Shown here one piece after another: positions 13,963-29,100 of a stretch of 64,000 nucleotides of DNA. The notes under the pieces are model-generated. The model did not search any database, was not told the origin of the DNA, and was given only the letters and a program-made list of their open reading frames with translations. The translations under genes were made by a program, and so were the position numbers. Numbering within the stretch: position 1 is the stretch's first letter; every line of letters begins with the position of its first letter. Source of the stretch: Lycorma delicatula. Lineage: Eukaryota > Arthropoda > Insecta > Hemiptera > Fulgoridae. The stretch is taken from the NCBI RefSeq assembly GCF_047948215.1, contig NC_134455.1, positions 72,937,689 through 73,001,688 on the forward strand, read 5' to 3'.

Positions 13963-14172
13963 ATGTTTAACAATTGTATTTTTATAGAATATTTACAATG
14001 GCGTGATGAATTTTTTTACAGTTTAAACTATGATAATGATGAAGATGAAACCGAAACTAGAGCATATGTCTCACTAAAAACAACTGATGATGAGGAACAG
14101 ATATCTCAGGAAGAAGATGAAGAAAGAATTACAATCCTACCTATAAGTCGTTTTCGTATGACGTTACCACAG
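13963..14172 (+). CDS. Tret1-like exon 1 (N-terminal cytosolic tail)
   Basis: The frame from ATG 13963 gives an acidic tail rich in D/E/T, then RITILPISRFRMTLPQ, and ends in phase 0 at a consensus donor, CAG|GTGAGT. A pyrimidine-rich stretch ending in CAG at 14011-14021 could be an acceptor, so the true exon may start at 14022 and join an unseen upstream exon. The region after 14022 has the composition expected for this family, while residues before it (MFNNCIFIEYLQWRDEFFYS) do not look like a typical N-terminus. The donor side is confident, the start is not. Confidence 0.7.
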
Positions 14173-17100
14173 GTGAGTAAATTGATAATTTATTTATTGC
14201 TGATTATAAACTTGAACAATTGACAGAAACTTGTAGAACACATATAATTATATATGTATAACAATTATCAAGGTTTCTTCTATCACTATTTTCCTAGTTT
14301 TTTTTTCAATAAAAAGGTTGTTTCATTTGGTGTACAAGTTCATAATAGGCTTTTTGTTATTTAAAGTTATGAAATAACCACATACATATATATATATATA
14401 TATATATATGGCACTTATTGTCACTAATTTTTTGAGTTACCAATACTGCTTATGTGAGTTTTGGGAAGCATCACTGGCAGTGGTGGCTCAGTTCTGTATG
14501 ACACTGGATTTGATAAACAATGAAAAATTTGTCTATACAATAGCAAATAGTTTGTGTGGAATAGTATGTCTTAAGAAAATCAATAATAAAGGCGAATTCG
14601 TTAGACATTTTGTGATAATCGGCCATATTGGCTCGCTCTTCAAGAAAAATAATCAGTCGGTGGTTGCATCAGTGGTGTGAGACTAGATCATACAAGATAA
14701 AGCCCATATTCCTCTAAACATCATCCAGTTATCTAAAAATATAAAGAATATGAGAACAACTGGGAATAGGAGTTCATGTTGATCAGTTTGATGGCATTTC
14801 CAATTATTGAATTTGTTGGAAAAAAGCATATGCAAATTTTTCATCAAGATTTGCATTTTCAATCTCCTAAACTGCAAATAAAAAATAAACAGAAAATAAT
14901 TGCAACACACTGCACATTCATTGTTACCAACAAATGTGAATCTGTATCACACACTGTGACCTCAAGAATATTGGCCTCATCATGAGTGATGAACCAATAT
15001 TCTAGTTCAATTCCGCTACAAACAAACAAAACTGCCAATATTGGCGTCAGCTCCACAAGTAGCCACTGTGCAGTTCTTAAGTGGTTGTGTAGTACAGGCA
15101 AATATTGGGGCCCACCTTTTTAAAGGGTATAATAATGTCTCTGTGGCAGTGTACATTGAACTTTGGGATGTTGATGTTTCCTAATATGTGGTTACACTTG
15201 TTGGGAAACCTTCATCCTATCTGAGTTGAGATGTCGCAAATGGAATATAATGAGAGCATGGTTTCAGCAGGCCAGTGCCATAGCCGACTTGGCATGTCTC
15301 TCAATGAACATTCTACTTGCTGCATTCTCCGAGTGACTTCTCTCTTTGTTTGGTAATATCCAGTAGTGGCCTTCCTATTCAATGGGCCTTATTGCAGTAG
15401 GCTTTTTTTATATTGAAAGTTAAAGTTTACATCGACACCTTAAGAATGTAATTCATCAAGAAATTGGGAATATTACCTAGGACATTATACAGCATCATGG
15501 GAAGTGATACTTTTGAGAGGCCAACAACACCATAAATATTATGGAGGATATCTCCAAGATGTACTCAAGACATGAGGCCAGTTTTGTGAATTCAAGACAC
15601 TGACTTACTTAATTGTGTAGTTAAGTTGTATTTTTGGCTGCATACAATAAACATGTTATTCTACTTTCAACATTAAATACGACACCTTATAGATATACTA
15701 GCTCCTCGTTGCAGCTTTGCCCGCACTATATGATTATTTTAATATTCCCTTAGCGATCATTATTTTTATTTCATGTTTATTATTCAAGTAACCGAAGGCA
15801 TGTGGACCCAGTCAAACATATAGTAATGGTGGCAGTGGCTATGGTGGTTTAGCCACACCGCCGTACACCTTCACACCCCTTAAAAAATCAGAATTAAAAA
15901 AACCCAAAAATGGTTTTTAAATAATTATTTGAAGAGTACTTGCAAGCCCAAATCTACTGAATATCTCATTTACTATAAGTCAGGATTGGGAAAATTTACA
16001 ATCATTGTTCAAAAATGTTTTTATCTTTCTTCATCCCCTTTCAAGGTCGAATTTCAAAAATCTAGAAATTGATTTATTGACATGAAGATTATACTCTCCA
16101 AAAATCAAGACGACTTCTTCATTTGTTACAGAGAAATTGAAAAATCAAACAAAATTCAAAATTCTATTTTAATCCTTAAAACTTAAAATGAAACTCAACA
16201 AAATTTAGAAATTAGTTTTTAGATGTTTGTAATCAGTCAGTTCAAACCAGCTCACACAGTGATAGACAGTCACAATTCACAATTCATTATAACATTGGTG
16301 CTTCAACTGGCAAACCTCTACTACTATATATATATATATATAAAACTTTTTTTTCTGAGATGAAATATATCCAAAATCTTTCTCAGTTATGCGAAAAACA
16401 TGGGTAAAAATTTAATAGTTCTAGATCGAGTAGTTTTTTGTTTATCCTGAACAAAAACAAACCCTCTTCCTTCTTATATAATAAAGTAGATTATTTAAAT
16501 ATAATAAAAAATCACTTACATATGAATCAACATTTTAATCAATTAAAATGCTAAATAAATTTTAAAATCACTTTCTGAAAAATTTAAAGAATTGTTATAT
16601 CTTTAATTATTATGTTTTTAATACAAATAATTTCATACATGTTTTTAATTATTAATATTATTTAAACTATCAGTACATAAGGTGACACAAAAAACTACAA
16701 GCATTCAGCAAACATTTGGCATGGTGTTAGACCAACTGAGTACATTGACAGTTTAATATAGATGATATTTATATCCAAAAATTCATATACATGATATTAT
16801 TTAATTAAATCTAGTTTAGTATCCCAATTAATATTATTATTTTAAAGTCTTTAAATAATTCTTTTTTCTACTCACTTTATTGCTGTAGCTTGCAAATTCT
16901 GAAGTCGCTATCATCAATAGATTCTAAAGAGCTCATGTCCGATTCTGAATTCACATTTATCACCAAATTGTTGATGTGCACATCATATAAATGTATATCT
17001 TGAATACATTTTTTTTTGACATTGACAACATGTTCGCATTCTCCACTCAGCTTCAGACACTTTATGAAATTCCTCTTCAGCTAATTTAAGAACGTACGAC

Positions 17101-20100
17101 ATTTAAAAAGTAGTATTTCTTTTAGCTATTAGCCCTTTCACTTGATTCCAAATCATTTCAATGGCATTAAGTCAGGGTGATAAGGTGGTAACGGTAGAAC
17201 TGTGTGACCATAATTTTCAAAATTGTCATCTATTAGAGATTTCTTTTGATTTTTTTTGTGTAATTTTATATCATATAATTTAGTTTTCATCATAGCAGGA
17301 GAATAGTTAATTCATTGCTCGGCTATCTATTTTATCATACTGCTTTTTAAAAAGTTACAATTTGGCTGCTTTTGTAGCAGAACATTTTGATACAATTCGT
17401 TATCTGGTGCAATGACAGACCGAGGTGGCAAGTTGGGAATACACTTCTACCGTAATCATTTCGTGTACCTTTTGAAATCGATCGATTTATGATAATCTCC
17501 CTTCTTTTTTTACTCATACGTAAGGAAAACATTGTTAATTAATCCTTAAATACAGCTGGTATGAATAATTATTAGTAGTGAGCCCTTGGGTACTGGTGTT
17601 TTCAGTCCTACATAAAGGTTTGCTTTGTCTACCCACAATTTTGGTATCACATGACTACTGTGAAAGTAGGTTTCATCTGTGTATACAATCCTTCTTCGCA
17701 AAACAGAGAAATTTGTTGTAGAAATTTAATTCTTTGCATTTAAATGTCATGCCATTCCATCAGTATTTTCCAGTTGTCTTCTGTTTTTCCATCTAAATCC
17801 CATTTTACATAATATTTTCCTTAAAGATCTTTCACTCCCTTTGAAATTAAATTCACTTTCACGAGCTTTTGGCATAATTCTCTTCACAGTAGGAATGCAT
17901 TTTTCAATTACATAAAATTTATTTATTAAATGCCTCAAAGCATCTGTGTCAAATGAATCTAAGTTGCACACAATATAGGGATGATTTACACATTTTCTTG
18001 GTGAAACGAAGACGGATGGCTTCTCAGATTCATTTGAGTTCCCTTTTGTTACAATTCTTTAGATCATTCGTTTTTATATTTTTATTGCTTGAACAACCGC
18101 ATTCAGCATTTCAGTTTTCCTTCCGGTTCCGGCATTGTTCTGTAAAAAGAAGTTGTAAATTGAATACAATTTTCCTCGCCTGACTATGAACTGTATCTTT
18201 CCCTCCTAACTTGGGCATTTTAAAAGAAAATAACTGTTTTGAAATATTAAAAATTTAAATGACTGAATTATGACAAAGCCTTAAACAAAAGCCTTAAAAA
18301 AATTATTTTGAGAATCACACATTTTTAAATGTAGCCTCATTTGATGAAAGGATTATGGAACACATTAGTCATCAAAAATAAATTAGAGAATAAGAATAAT
18401 AAAATAAAAACTTAGATACAAGTAATTTCAAAATTTATAAAATACCTTATAAATCATCAATGTGAATGAATATTTAATGGAAATTTTAGAATTATGCAAC
18501 AAAAGGAAAAAGGTTTTTTTTTGTGACTTCATTAAGTAAAATATACACCCCCAATAAATGTTCCTATTACAACCACTTCTGGAACATATTTACTAGTAAT
18601 GTGTGACGACATATAGTTCTTCACAGCATAATGATTAGAGTAGATTAAAAATAAGTAAATAAAATCCTTAGAATTGCATGTTGTGTTTACAAAAATTCAT
18701 AAATAGTGCATTAGTAACATATGATTCATGAATAATTCTATTAGTTTCTACACAACTGGAAGTAGGCCAAGATCACATCAATATATAAGTTAGAATAAAA
18801 CTCAACAATTACATACACTACAGCATGTTTATGAAACCTGTTTTTTTATATACTACCATACCACAAAAGAGATATAGAAAATTACAGTGTTTTTAGTTTG
18901 CTTGTAATGGAGGCAGATGCATGCAAAATGCTAGTACACAAGCTTTTAGTCCCTGCACCAACATACATGCCAATACATATATCAGAATTTTATGAGCAGA
19001 AATATCTGAAAGTAGCATAAATTAAAACTATGGAATAATTCAACATAATAAATTTAATTAAATGATATATGAAATTCAGAAATGAAAATAAACAGAAATA
19101 CCAAATGAAAACTAAATATGCCAATTTCTTTATTAAAAAAATTAGAAATATAGGCTACATTTAAAAATGTGTGATTCTCAAAATAATTTTTTTTATTTAT
19201 TTTGTATACTATGCAATATTTTACTAAATCTTTAATGTTGAAATAATTAATTGTTGCGTAATTCTAAAATTTCCATTAAATATTCATTCACATTGATGAT
19301 TTATAAGGTATTTTATAAATTTTGAAATTACTCGTATCTAAGTTTTTATTTTATTATTTTTATTCTCTAATTTATTTTTTATGAATAATGTGTTCCATAA
19401 TCCTTTCGTCAAATGAGTGGTTAATCATCCTTAATAATCTTTGAACATTTTTTAATCTATATTAAATATTCTGATTAAACAATTTTTTTTAAATCGTAAA
19501 TTTAAATATTTTATTAGTTTATTAATAATATTACATTTTTTAGCATTGGTAACTTTGTGTATTTTATCAATTTTGTTTACTATATTTATTTAATCCAAAT
19601 TTTATATACTCAAGTTTTATTGCATTATTATCTAAACTTATTATGTCCTTTATTATAATTTTATTATTTTTTCTATCAAATCTTTATTATGGCCATTTAG
19701 ATTTTAGGTTTTGTATACTTATTTTTTATTTAATAATTTCTTAATATAATTAATGTATTCCATAGTTAAATATATTAAAAAATGGATTATATTAATTTAA
19801 ACTAAAAGTTTAGAAAGATATAATATTCATTTTTATAAATATTTCATAAATTATACTTTGAAAAGGATCCATTACAAAAAAGTATTTTTAATTATAAAAA
19901 AAAACCAAATTGCCTCCAACTTTTATAGAAAAAATTAAGAAACGAGATGTTTAAGAGGTTTAGACTAGACCATTGATCTTGAATAGTTTCTATCCAGCCT
20001 AGTCAAATTATAAAAAAAAATTGTAAATATTCATTCTGTTATTTATCAAAATACATTCTTTGTTTGAAAAAGAACCATTTAACATACTGCAATATATAAA

Positions 20101-23100
20101 TTATTTTGGAAGACCTAGGCAATTAATCTTTTAAAGAAAAAAGAAGTTAACCTCTCTTGATATATTTATGTATTTTACATTTTTTAAAAGCATTCTACCT
20201 TCAACAAATTTTATAAAAGATATTTTTTCTAAGTGATTGAAGTCCCCTTGCTACCACAGGGCCATTTAATTTTGAGAAATTGTAAAAATATAAGCCTCTG
20301 TTAAATAATAACCCTTTCAAATTACCCTATTTCTTATACTGCCAGTAGAAACTTCATGGTTCAGAAGTTTGTTTCAGTGCCCTTGTTGTGTGCCCTTGTT
20401 TCCAATTCATGTACTCTACATCCCTTTTGCCCTTCATCAAGAAAAATTGAATTTTTGGGATATTCAACATTTATTTTCTACTTAATTTTTTAAGGACACA
20501 AAACTTTAATGATGTCATTTACACATGCTCCTTCCCATTCCAAGTCTCCAATAAATTAAATGTTTAATTATTTCTTGTTTAAAAAGTTTAAAAAACTGAA
20601 ATAATTTGATCTTCCAACTATTCTTTTTAAAAACCTTGACTCTTCTCAGTTCCCACAAATATGGTAAAGCGGGACCTTGCAATCATCACAAAATTAATTT
20701 TAAAAATTGTATTATTTGAATCTAATTATATAAAATTAAACTTTTATGTAAATATCCCTCTCATTAGTTATTTTCATGTCTCACTGCATGCAATAGAATT
20801 ACCAGTTTTAATGAAATTTACATGGTATTTAACTGTAAATCATAATTTTGAAATATACTCCATCTTTTTACTTGAAATATTTACAGAAAGACACTTCTTC
20901 AACCAACAGTTTTCAAATAATCTCTTCTGCACATACAGAAACATAGATAGAAACATTGTTATATAATGTACATTCAAGAAACATAAATAGAAACAATGTT
21001 TCTGTCTATATTCTATTCTTGGATGTTTCTATTTTAAATTGTGTAGTAAATTTTTATATTTTATTCCATTGTAATCATGCATCTTTCAGTTAAATAGAAT
21101 AAAATAAAAACAGTCACTAACCAAGTCTTAACTTTTAATTGAGAAGGATGTATTAGTGTTGACTGAATTCTGGTGCAATATTTTTAATCTGTTTTTTTTT
21201 CAACTTCTATCAGTACAGAATATTTCTGACTAGCATTCCACAGAAAAAAACTTGGATAATTTAATTCTAATTTGTTAGTAAGGTTGAGTTTTTCAATAGT
21301 TTCTAGATGTTACTAGATATTAACATATTTCATGCTTGATAACATTACAAAAATAGTTTTTTTGTAATATGAAGAAATGCATATTTTTTCTAATTGCTGA
21401 ACCTGATTCTGCTCTTGACCTTTTTATTTTATCATAAAATAATTTAATTTACTCTTTTGATGTGTGTTAACATGACTTGTGTGTGTGTTTTCACGCTTGC
21501 GCACGTATAAAAGAAAAACATTTTAACTAATTTCTTACTATTTAAACAACAAAAAATCCAGAAAATTCTACTTTTTTTTTATTATTATGAATTAATACAT
21601 ACTAATAGTAGTTTATAAAGAAATAAAAACATTTAAATTATACATATTATAAATTATTATATGTATAATTTAAAACTGAAAGACTTCATATATATTTTAC
21701 CACATGAACAACTATGTCAGCTTTATTACTGCCAATATATATATATACACACACATAAGGTTATATACAGATGCACCAAAAGTTACATTACAGTTTAAAA
21801 TGTGAATAAATTTTGTAAAAATCAATCTTTTTTTGATTTGCTTTCAAAAATCTGAAAATCAAGGTTTGGGATTTTAATTATGGAAAATTACACAACTGAA
21901 TAATGGGTAAAAATTATTCATCTTGCTATGCAAATAAAGATTCCTTTAACACACATAGAGGGTATATGTGTGTCATTTTCATTTAAGAAGGCCTCCTTCT
22001 AGGCCAATTATATTGACCTTGGTTAAATATTTTGAGACACAATTGTCTGTCAAAGATACTCCAAGAACTGGAAGACCCTTTTGGCTTGCAGCTAGACCAG
22101 TTTTGATTTTGTTGAGGAAAATATTGCTGAAGAACAAGGAATATCAACTCAACACCATTTTTGAGAACTTGGAATCAGTTGCACAACTCTGAGATGCTTA
22201 CTGAAACAATTAAAAGCTTTTCCATACAAAATCCAACTCATACAGGAGCTAAAACAAAGTGATCATCAGGTATGGCTGCATTATTTTTCCTGTATTCAAC
22301 AGAAGTCCATAGAATATGAAAATTTCATTACAAGCTAATCATGGAAAATGAAGCACACTTTCACCTTAACTGCTTTATGAACTGAAAAACTCAAGATTTT
22401 TGAGAAAGGAAATCCACAAATAATCCATCAATATAAGCTGCTACTCTTAAAATCACAGTTTGTTGCAGGAAAATATTTCACAGAATAATTGGCCATTACT
22501 TCTTTGAATATGACAATAGATCAGTAAGTGTTACAGGTAGGAGATTCCATGAAATGTTTACAAACTTTGTACTCCCAACTGTAAACCAGGAATTTGGTGG
22601 CAGCAAGACATGGCCTCATCACATTCAGCCAGAGAATCCCTACGAGTGCTAAGGACAATTTTTGGAGAAAGAATCATTTCCAGGGGCTCAGGCTTTCCTT
22701 GGTCAACATGTTCCCTTGATCTCACTGCACCAGAGTTTTTTCTCTGGGAATACCTTTAAGTAGTATTTTCACCTATAAGCTTAAAACCATTGCTCAGCTC
22801 AAGACCAATATTCATCAAGAAATTCAAGAGTATTCAAATTCATCCAATATTCATCAAGAGTATTTGTGCACTTATTTTTACATGTTAAACAAAAACACTT
22901 TTTTTTTTAATTATAAAAATTAGTGATATTAGTGATAATCATACCCATCACTATTACCATTAATTTTATAATTATGAAAAAAAAATTAATTTATTAAAAA
23001 TTATATTAGAAGTATAATATTGTCTTTACTCATAAGGTGAAGTGCTTATATTATGTTGAGTTACAAAAAAATAGTTTATTGTTTAATCTGATTCAAATGG

Positions 23101-26100
23101 ATACTTTTTTAGAATAAATGACTAATCTTTACTTTTAATACATTCATAAACATAGAAGTAAGATAAATTTTGAATTTACTAAATATCAACCTATATTATT
23201 TATATTTATCAGTACCAAATAATAATCTGATAATGCATTTTAATATCTTGAAAACTCATCCTAACTTTTTGAAGGAGCTATTATTTACGTTACACTTCAG
23301 ATAAGAACCTACCCAAGTATAACAGAGATCTATTTAATAATGATAACAAGGTTAGTATTTCATCAAAAACAATATTTTATAACAGTATTTTATCTTCAAA
23401 ATAAAACAATATTGATTGATTTTTTACAAACAAAATTAATAATTTGCCCAAAAGAACTTATCATCAAAAAAACCTAGAAATTTCACAGTATGAACAGCAG
23501 AAATATTATCATTATCATTTACAAAAATACTACTCACAGGATTAGTAATGTTACATTTATCTGGGAAATGTAATTCAATAATTTTATCAATATTTATAGT
23601 TGCATAGTTACTTTATGAATAATTTTTTATGAATATATTTTGAACTGCTAACATAGAATTTCCTAATCCTTTTGAATAATTATTTTTGATTGCATTATCT
23701 GTGAGGAGAATAACAGTGAATGGTTTGAGATTTTGAGACAAATTATCAGTAAATAATAAGAAAAGCACAGCACTGAGGACAATTCCATTTGACACTCTTC
23801 TGTTTTCTACATCTTGAAATAAGAACTTATATTTTGTATTTATAGTTTTTATTTAAAAGATGAAATTTCATTTCTGTTTATGACTGATTTCACATAACGT
23901 TAGTAGCTGTAAGCAGTGATACAGTAACTAATTTTTTTTTCACTAATAAGAATGTAGAATATTATAAATAACATCATTTACATTGTATTACGAGGAAATA
24001 AGAAGGCTTAGCTCTCTATCAAACAAGCACTTTAGCCTCAGTTCAAATTATTTTTTACAACCATCATCTTTTTTTAGTTAAGTGTCTAGATATTTCATAT
24101 GTAATATGTAATTTAGATAGGTTCCCAAATCTTTGTAGGATCAAGTGACTATCTTACCAAAAAACTATCAGGAAGAAAAGATCAAGATAAAAGAAATGGA
24201 TGGTTAGTATGAAAGAGATAATCTACCTATAGAGGATCTGCTAAATTGGGAGTTTGTTCACAAACCCCCAATGACAAATACACAATCCCAATGGAATATA
24301 GCACATAATAGCTGCTCTGAGCAGCCTTTTATGTGGTAGGTATTGAACCCCTGCAATTCCTCAGGAGAGTGGGATATCTTTACCTCGATGAAAACAGATT
24401 TTTTTTTGAGTTTAATAATTCATATATATGTATGTATAGATATATACAGTACCAAACTGCCTTTCTTTCAGATAAAAGAAAGTCATTAAAAGGCAAATTT
24501 ATCCTCTGTAATGAAAACCTTCACCCATTACTAAAATGTTGAGGTAACAATAATATTCATAATAATAATAATGTCTATTACATTGTATAGCTCACACAGG
24601 TGTAGCAAATCTATCCATTCCTGACATGCCCTATTTAGTATGTTATTTTGTACCAAATAGAAATAGAAAAGTTTTATTTTAATTTTATAAACCAATAAAT
24701 TCCCTCACAATTAATATATGAGATTTAATGTGCTATTTTGACTTTTTTCAGGTATTGGCAACAACGGCACAAAGTCTTTTATTACTGGCATTAGGGATGA
24801 TGATTTCTGCTCCAACAATAGTTATAGCAGCTCTTCTTAATACAAAAACAGAATCATTTTCAATGAATGGCAGTGAAGCTTCATGGTTTGGTAACATTTA
24901 TTTAATTGGTTCAGAATATTAACTTAACTTTTTTTTAAGACATATAGGCTAATCAAAACATTCTAATCAAACATCAAAATTAAAACTTTTAATTATTTTC
25001 AAATTTTGTTCCTTTCATTATTTTTATTAGTGAATTATCAGACAGCAATGTAGTTATGAGATCCCTTAATCTCTCTGTGTTCACACAGAGAGACCTTAAC
25101 CTCTTTGTGTTCACTGCTGTTTTGTTTGTAGAGAATATTAATCTGACCATTGAGAAATATATAAATCCAGGGCCAGCCCTAGGCAGTAGGCAAGTTAGGT
25201 GACTGTCTACAGTGGCAAAATTTAGGATTGGCAAAACCACCTGAACTAGAACACAAAAAATAAATACAACCCACAAAAATATATTTTGATTACTTGAATC
25301 TAGACAATAATATTATTATTTACTATTTATTAATACAATAATATTATTATTGTACTAGTTTTGTTTACTGTTTTAAAAGTATATTTAAATTATTTCAAAA
25401 CTAGAAGGTAATAATTTTAGTTTGTAAGTTGTCATTAGCTTGTGAAAAATGTAAATTTTGTTTTTCAATAAAAGATTTTCTGTAAATCTGTTAGTATTAT
25501 CGCCTTAATTCAATTATATGTCATTTTTCTGGTTAACATGGTTCTTTTATAATTCTGTATTTTTTTTAGATTTTAAGAATTTTGAATCATGGGGCAACAT
25601 TTTTTGGGTTTGCCTATGATAGCAAAAACGCTAGGGCTGGTCCTGATGAATCAGATAAAACAAGAATTCACAAATAAAATTCCAGAGTCATGTTTTCCAT
25701 GACACAATAGCACTCATGATCTTATCAGTAAATTTCAGGTTATTGGTTCAGTGCCAGTTTCTTTAAAAAGTGGTAAACCTATTTATTATTTTGTTTAAGA
25801 AAAAGCTCAACATTGCTTTTAAAATAATAATTGAAACTCAGTAAAATTATTAGGGAAAGATTGGGGTAGGATCCTAATATCTGCAATGATCTCACAAAAA
25901 CGTATAAAAAAATTTGCTACTTTGTTTCTGTATAAAGCAAGACAAATCCTCAATCAAATCTATAGAATCAATAAAACTGAGCTTATTATCAACTATTTAA
26001 GAAATTTGTATGTATAACTGAACTGAACATTTTGAGTAAAACTTTTATATTTTTGAAGAGTACTTGTATGATCCTGTTTTTCAACTACATTAGTAAATTT

Positions 26101-29100
26101 TTTTTACAATCAGAGGTCTCTGGTTATCATATTTTTCTACTTTTTCCCCACTTAGTTTTTATTTCTAGCAATACAAAAATCCTCCTCTGCAACTTTATGA
26201 CAGACAATGATATTTGGAAACATAATTTGAAGAGCAGCAATATGCCTAACAAAATATACAGTGATTCAAATACTGTTTGTAAAAATAGTGTATTAATATC
26301 ACTAATTATTAAGTAATATCACAATTAAGTAATGAAACTTTCTTTTCTAAAGATATTTTATAGAATAATATAAAATGCATAACAGCAATTGTGACGGACA
26401 TTTTTATTGCACTACATACGATTCACAGGTTATTTTGTATTCTTTCTTAGATATTTGATTTGACTAATTCTCATAAGTGTAAATTTAATTATTGTAGTCA
26501 ACTTATATTTACTTCTTTTTTTTGTTAAACATTTTCATTCCTTTTTATTGCATAAGATGATTAAATTATAATAATTATACGAGTATGTAAACTGTTAATT
26601 GAATTCAATAAAATCAGATTCCTAAGACCAGTTAAATAATGTTATAGAATCAATGCTAGTTTTCTCTCCTTTAAAATTTTCACCTACCTGTGACATTGCT
26701 CTTGTTCGTGGTGCTACCTCCTTAAATGTTCTATAGCCTTCTATGGATGTTGAACAGATTTCATCATTCTTTCACCAAAAATTCAATGACATCTTATTGT
26801 TTCTGCTTGGAATCCATTGTTCTCCCACGTTTGAAAAGATTTTAAGAAATTATGAAACAACTTTACAGAGGAAGAGTCATTGTAACAAGCTCATACAATT
26901 GTTCCTGCTATGGTAGTTAATAAAAATGTTATACCCACCTTTTGCATTACTTTTGACCCAGCCCTCATAATAAAAAAAGAAAGATATAGAATTATAAATT
27001 TCAACTTCAATTCTTACCTCTCTTCTTCTAACATAGTAATAGTCTACTATAGTAACAGTGGTTTTGACACTAGTGTCAAAATCAGTTAATTTCATCAACT
27101 GGTTTTGATACTTATCAATACTACCAATTGAATAGCCATGTAGATTTTTTAAAAGATGACTAGATCTAGAACATGGAGTTTGAGTTCCAGCATTCAAGTC
27201 CTAGTAAAGGCAGTTACTTTTACACAGATTTGAATACTAGATTGTGGATACCAGCGTTCTTTGGTGGTTGGGTTTCAATTAACCATACATCTCAGGAATG
27301 GTCAAACTGAGACTGTACAAGAATACACTTGATTTACACTCATACATATCATTCTCATTCATCCTCTGAAGTAATACTTGAACGGTAATTCCCAGAGGCT
27401 AAACAGAAAAAAGGAAGAACATGGAGTTCAATATCCTGTTCTTTTTCCTTACAGATTTATACTTTGATAATATTATCCTAATAATATTATCCTGATAAAA
27501 ATGTCTTTATTGCAAAATTAATGTGCTTATATCATAAACAGACTCACAATAATTAACTATAAATAAATAAGTAACAAATAAATAATAATAAGTAATAAAT
27601 AACTAATAAGGTAACTAAGAAACAAAAATTTATAGAAAGAAATGTAAATTACATGGGGGAATAGTAGAATCTCTCCATTTCATATGAAAGGTTTCAGGTT
27701 CTGAATTTTGTACACACTTTAAAATTCAAATCTCATATGGTGAATTCTTTTGTTTAATCAACTCATCTGTTTTTACGTTATTCTTAAGGTTAATTTGAAC
27801 AAATAGTGACGGAAATTAAGACTTTAACAAAAATGTGGTTAAATTGAAAAATATTCTGCTAGCCTTAATCTCTTTAATTGTAAATTTTATGATTTGTAAT
27901 TAATTATCTTCAATATTATTAGTTACTGTTAAAAATTAAATGATTTAATTTCATCAATATCTTCAAAAACAGTTCCATATCAGAATTATTTAATTTTATA
28001 CATCAATAAGCTTAATCAAATGCAAAAAGCTATTAACCAGATCGGACACATAGTGTATTAAAAAAAAAAAAAATCTAAAAATAAATCAATGTAGCTTAAA
28101 GAAAAAAATTTCTTTCAATTTTTTTATTTATTTACTTAATTTCCTGACACATGTAGCTAGAAAAGCTATATTAAAAGGGAAAGAAAGGTGACCAAATTTT
28201 GTATTACCTGTTTTGTGTATTTGTTTAGGTTGAAAATCTGTGCTAAACAGCTAATACAATATTGAATCAGTCAAAGTAAAGCTTTGACATTAATATTCAT
28301 CTTAGATTGATAATAAAATTAATTATTTATAATATAAATTTTCTATTGCATATTAAGATCAATAGTGAATAAAAATTATTATTCCCTCTCTTCATTTTTG
28401 GGGGTAATCAGTAAGAAAATTCAACTCTGATTTCAGATAAAAAAAAAATTCAATCAGATAGATATTATTTGCTAGTAGTGATATTGTTTTGTGCTGACAT
28501 AAAAATCTATTTGTTTAATCTGGTCACATTTTGGTATGAGCTCAATGTCAATTAGTTTCAATACATCATTGGTGTCCATTACTAGTTACACTGCTTTTGT
28601 GGAAAGTTTCTACTTTTAGAAAACCTTATTCAAAATAAAACAATTACATTTTTATATTACATCTTTCTAATATTTAACTTATTAATAGTTTTTCTAGCGC
28701 TTTGTAAAACTGTACCAGTTATATATCTTATTTATACATGCACATGTCAGTGTCTTATTTATATTATGCACATTTTCAGTATAATAGAAAGAATGATTTA
28801 CTCATTTCAATGCAAGATTTGAAAATTTTTTTTGTTGTATTTAATTTTCATTAAATTTTTTTAAAATTTTATTTTGTTCTTATTTAATTTAATTACATTA
28901 TTTTTTCAAAATTAATTCTCTAAATATTTTGTCCCTGAGTTTTATTTGGTTATTAACAATTTAATAGAATAAATTTGTACCAAACCAAAAAAAGTATGCT
29001 TTCCATTTCCATTTTTGGTGGGGTGGGTTTACTACAGTTCTCAGAGATTACTGAAAATACACTTCTAGAACCCAATTTTTTTTTCATGTAAGATTGCATA

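Noticed and set aside
24891..24922. Read-through of exon 2 into NIYLIGSEY
   Set aside because: Exon 3 joins in phase and supplies the helix 2 sequence expected in the family; read-through stops after nine residues.
24989..25276. 95-codon minus-strand frame next to exon 2
   Set aside because: No family resemblance and it overlaps the hAT-type MITE end.
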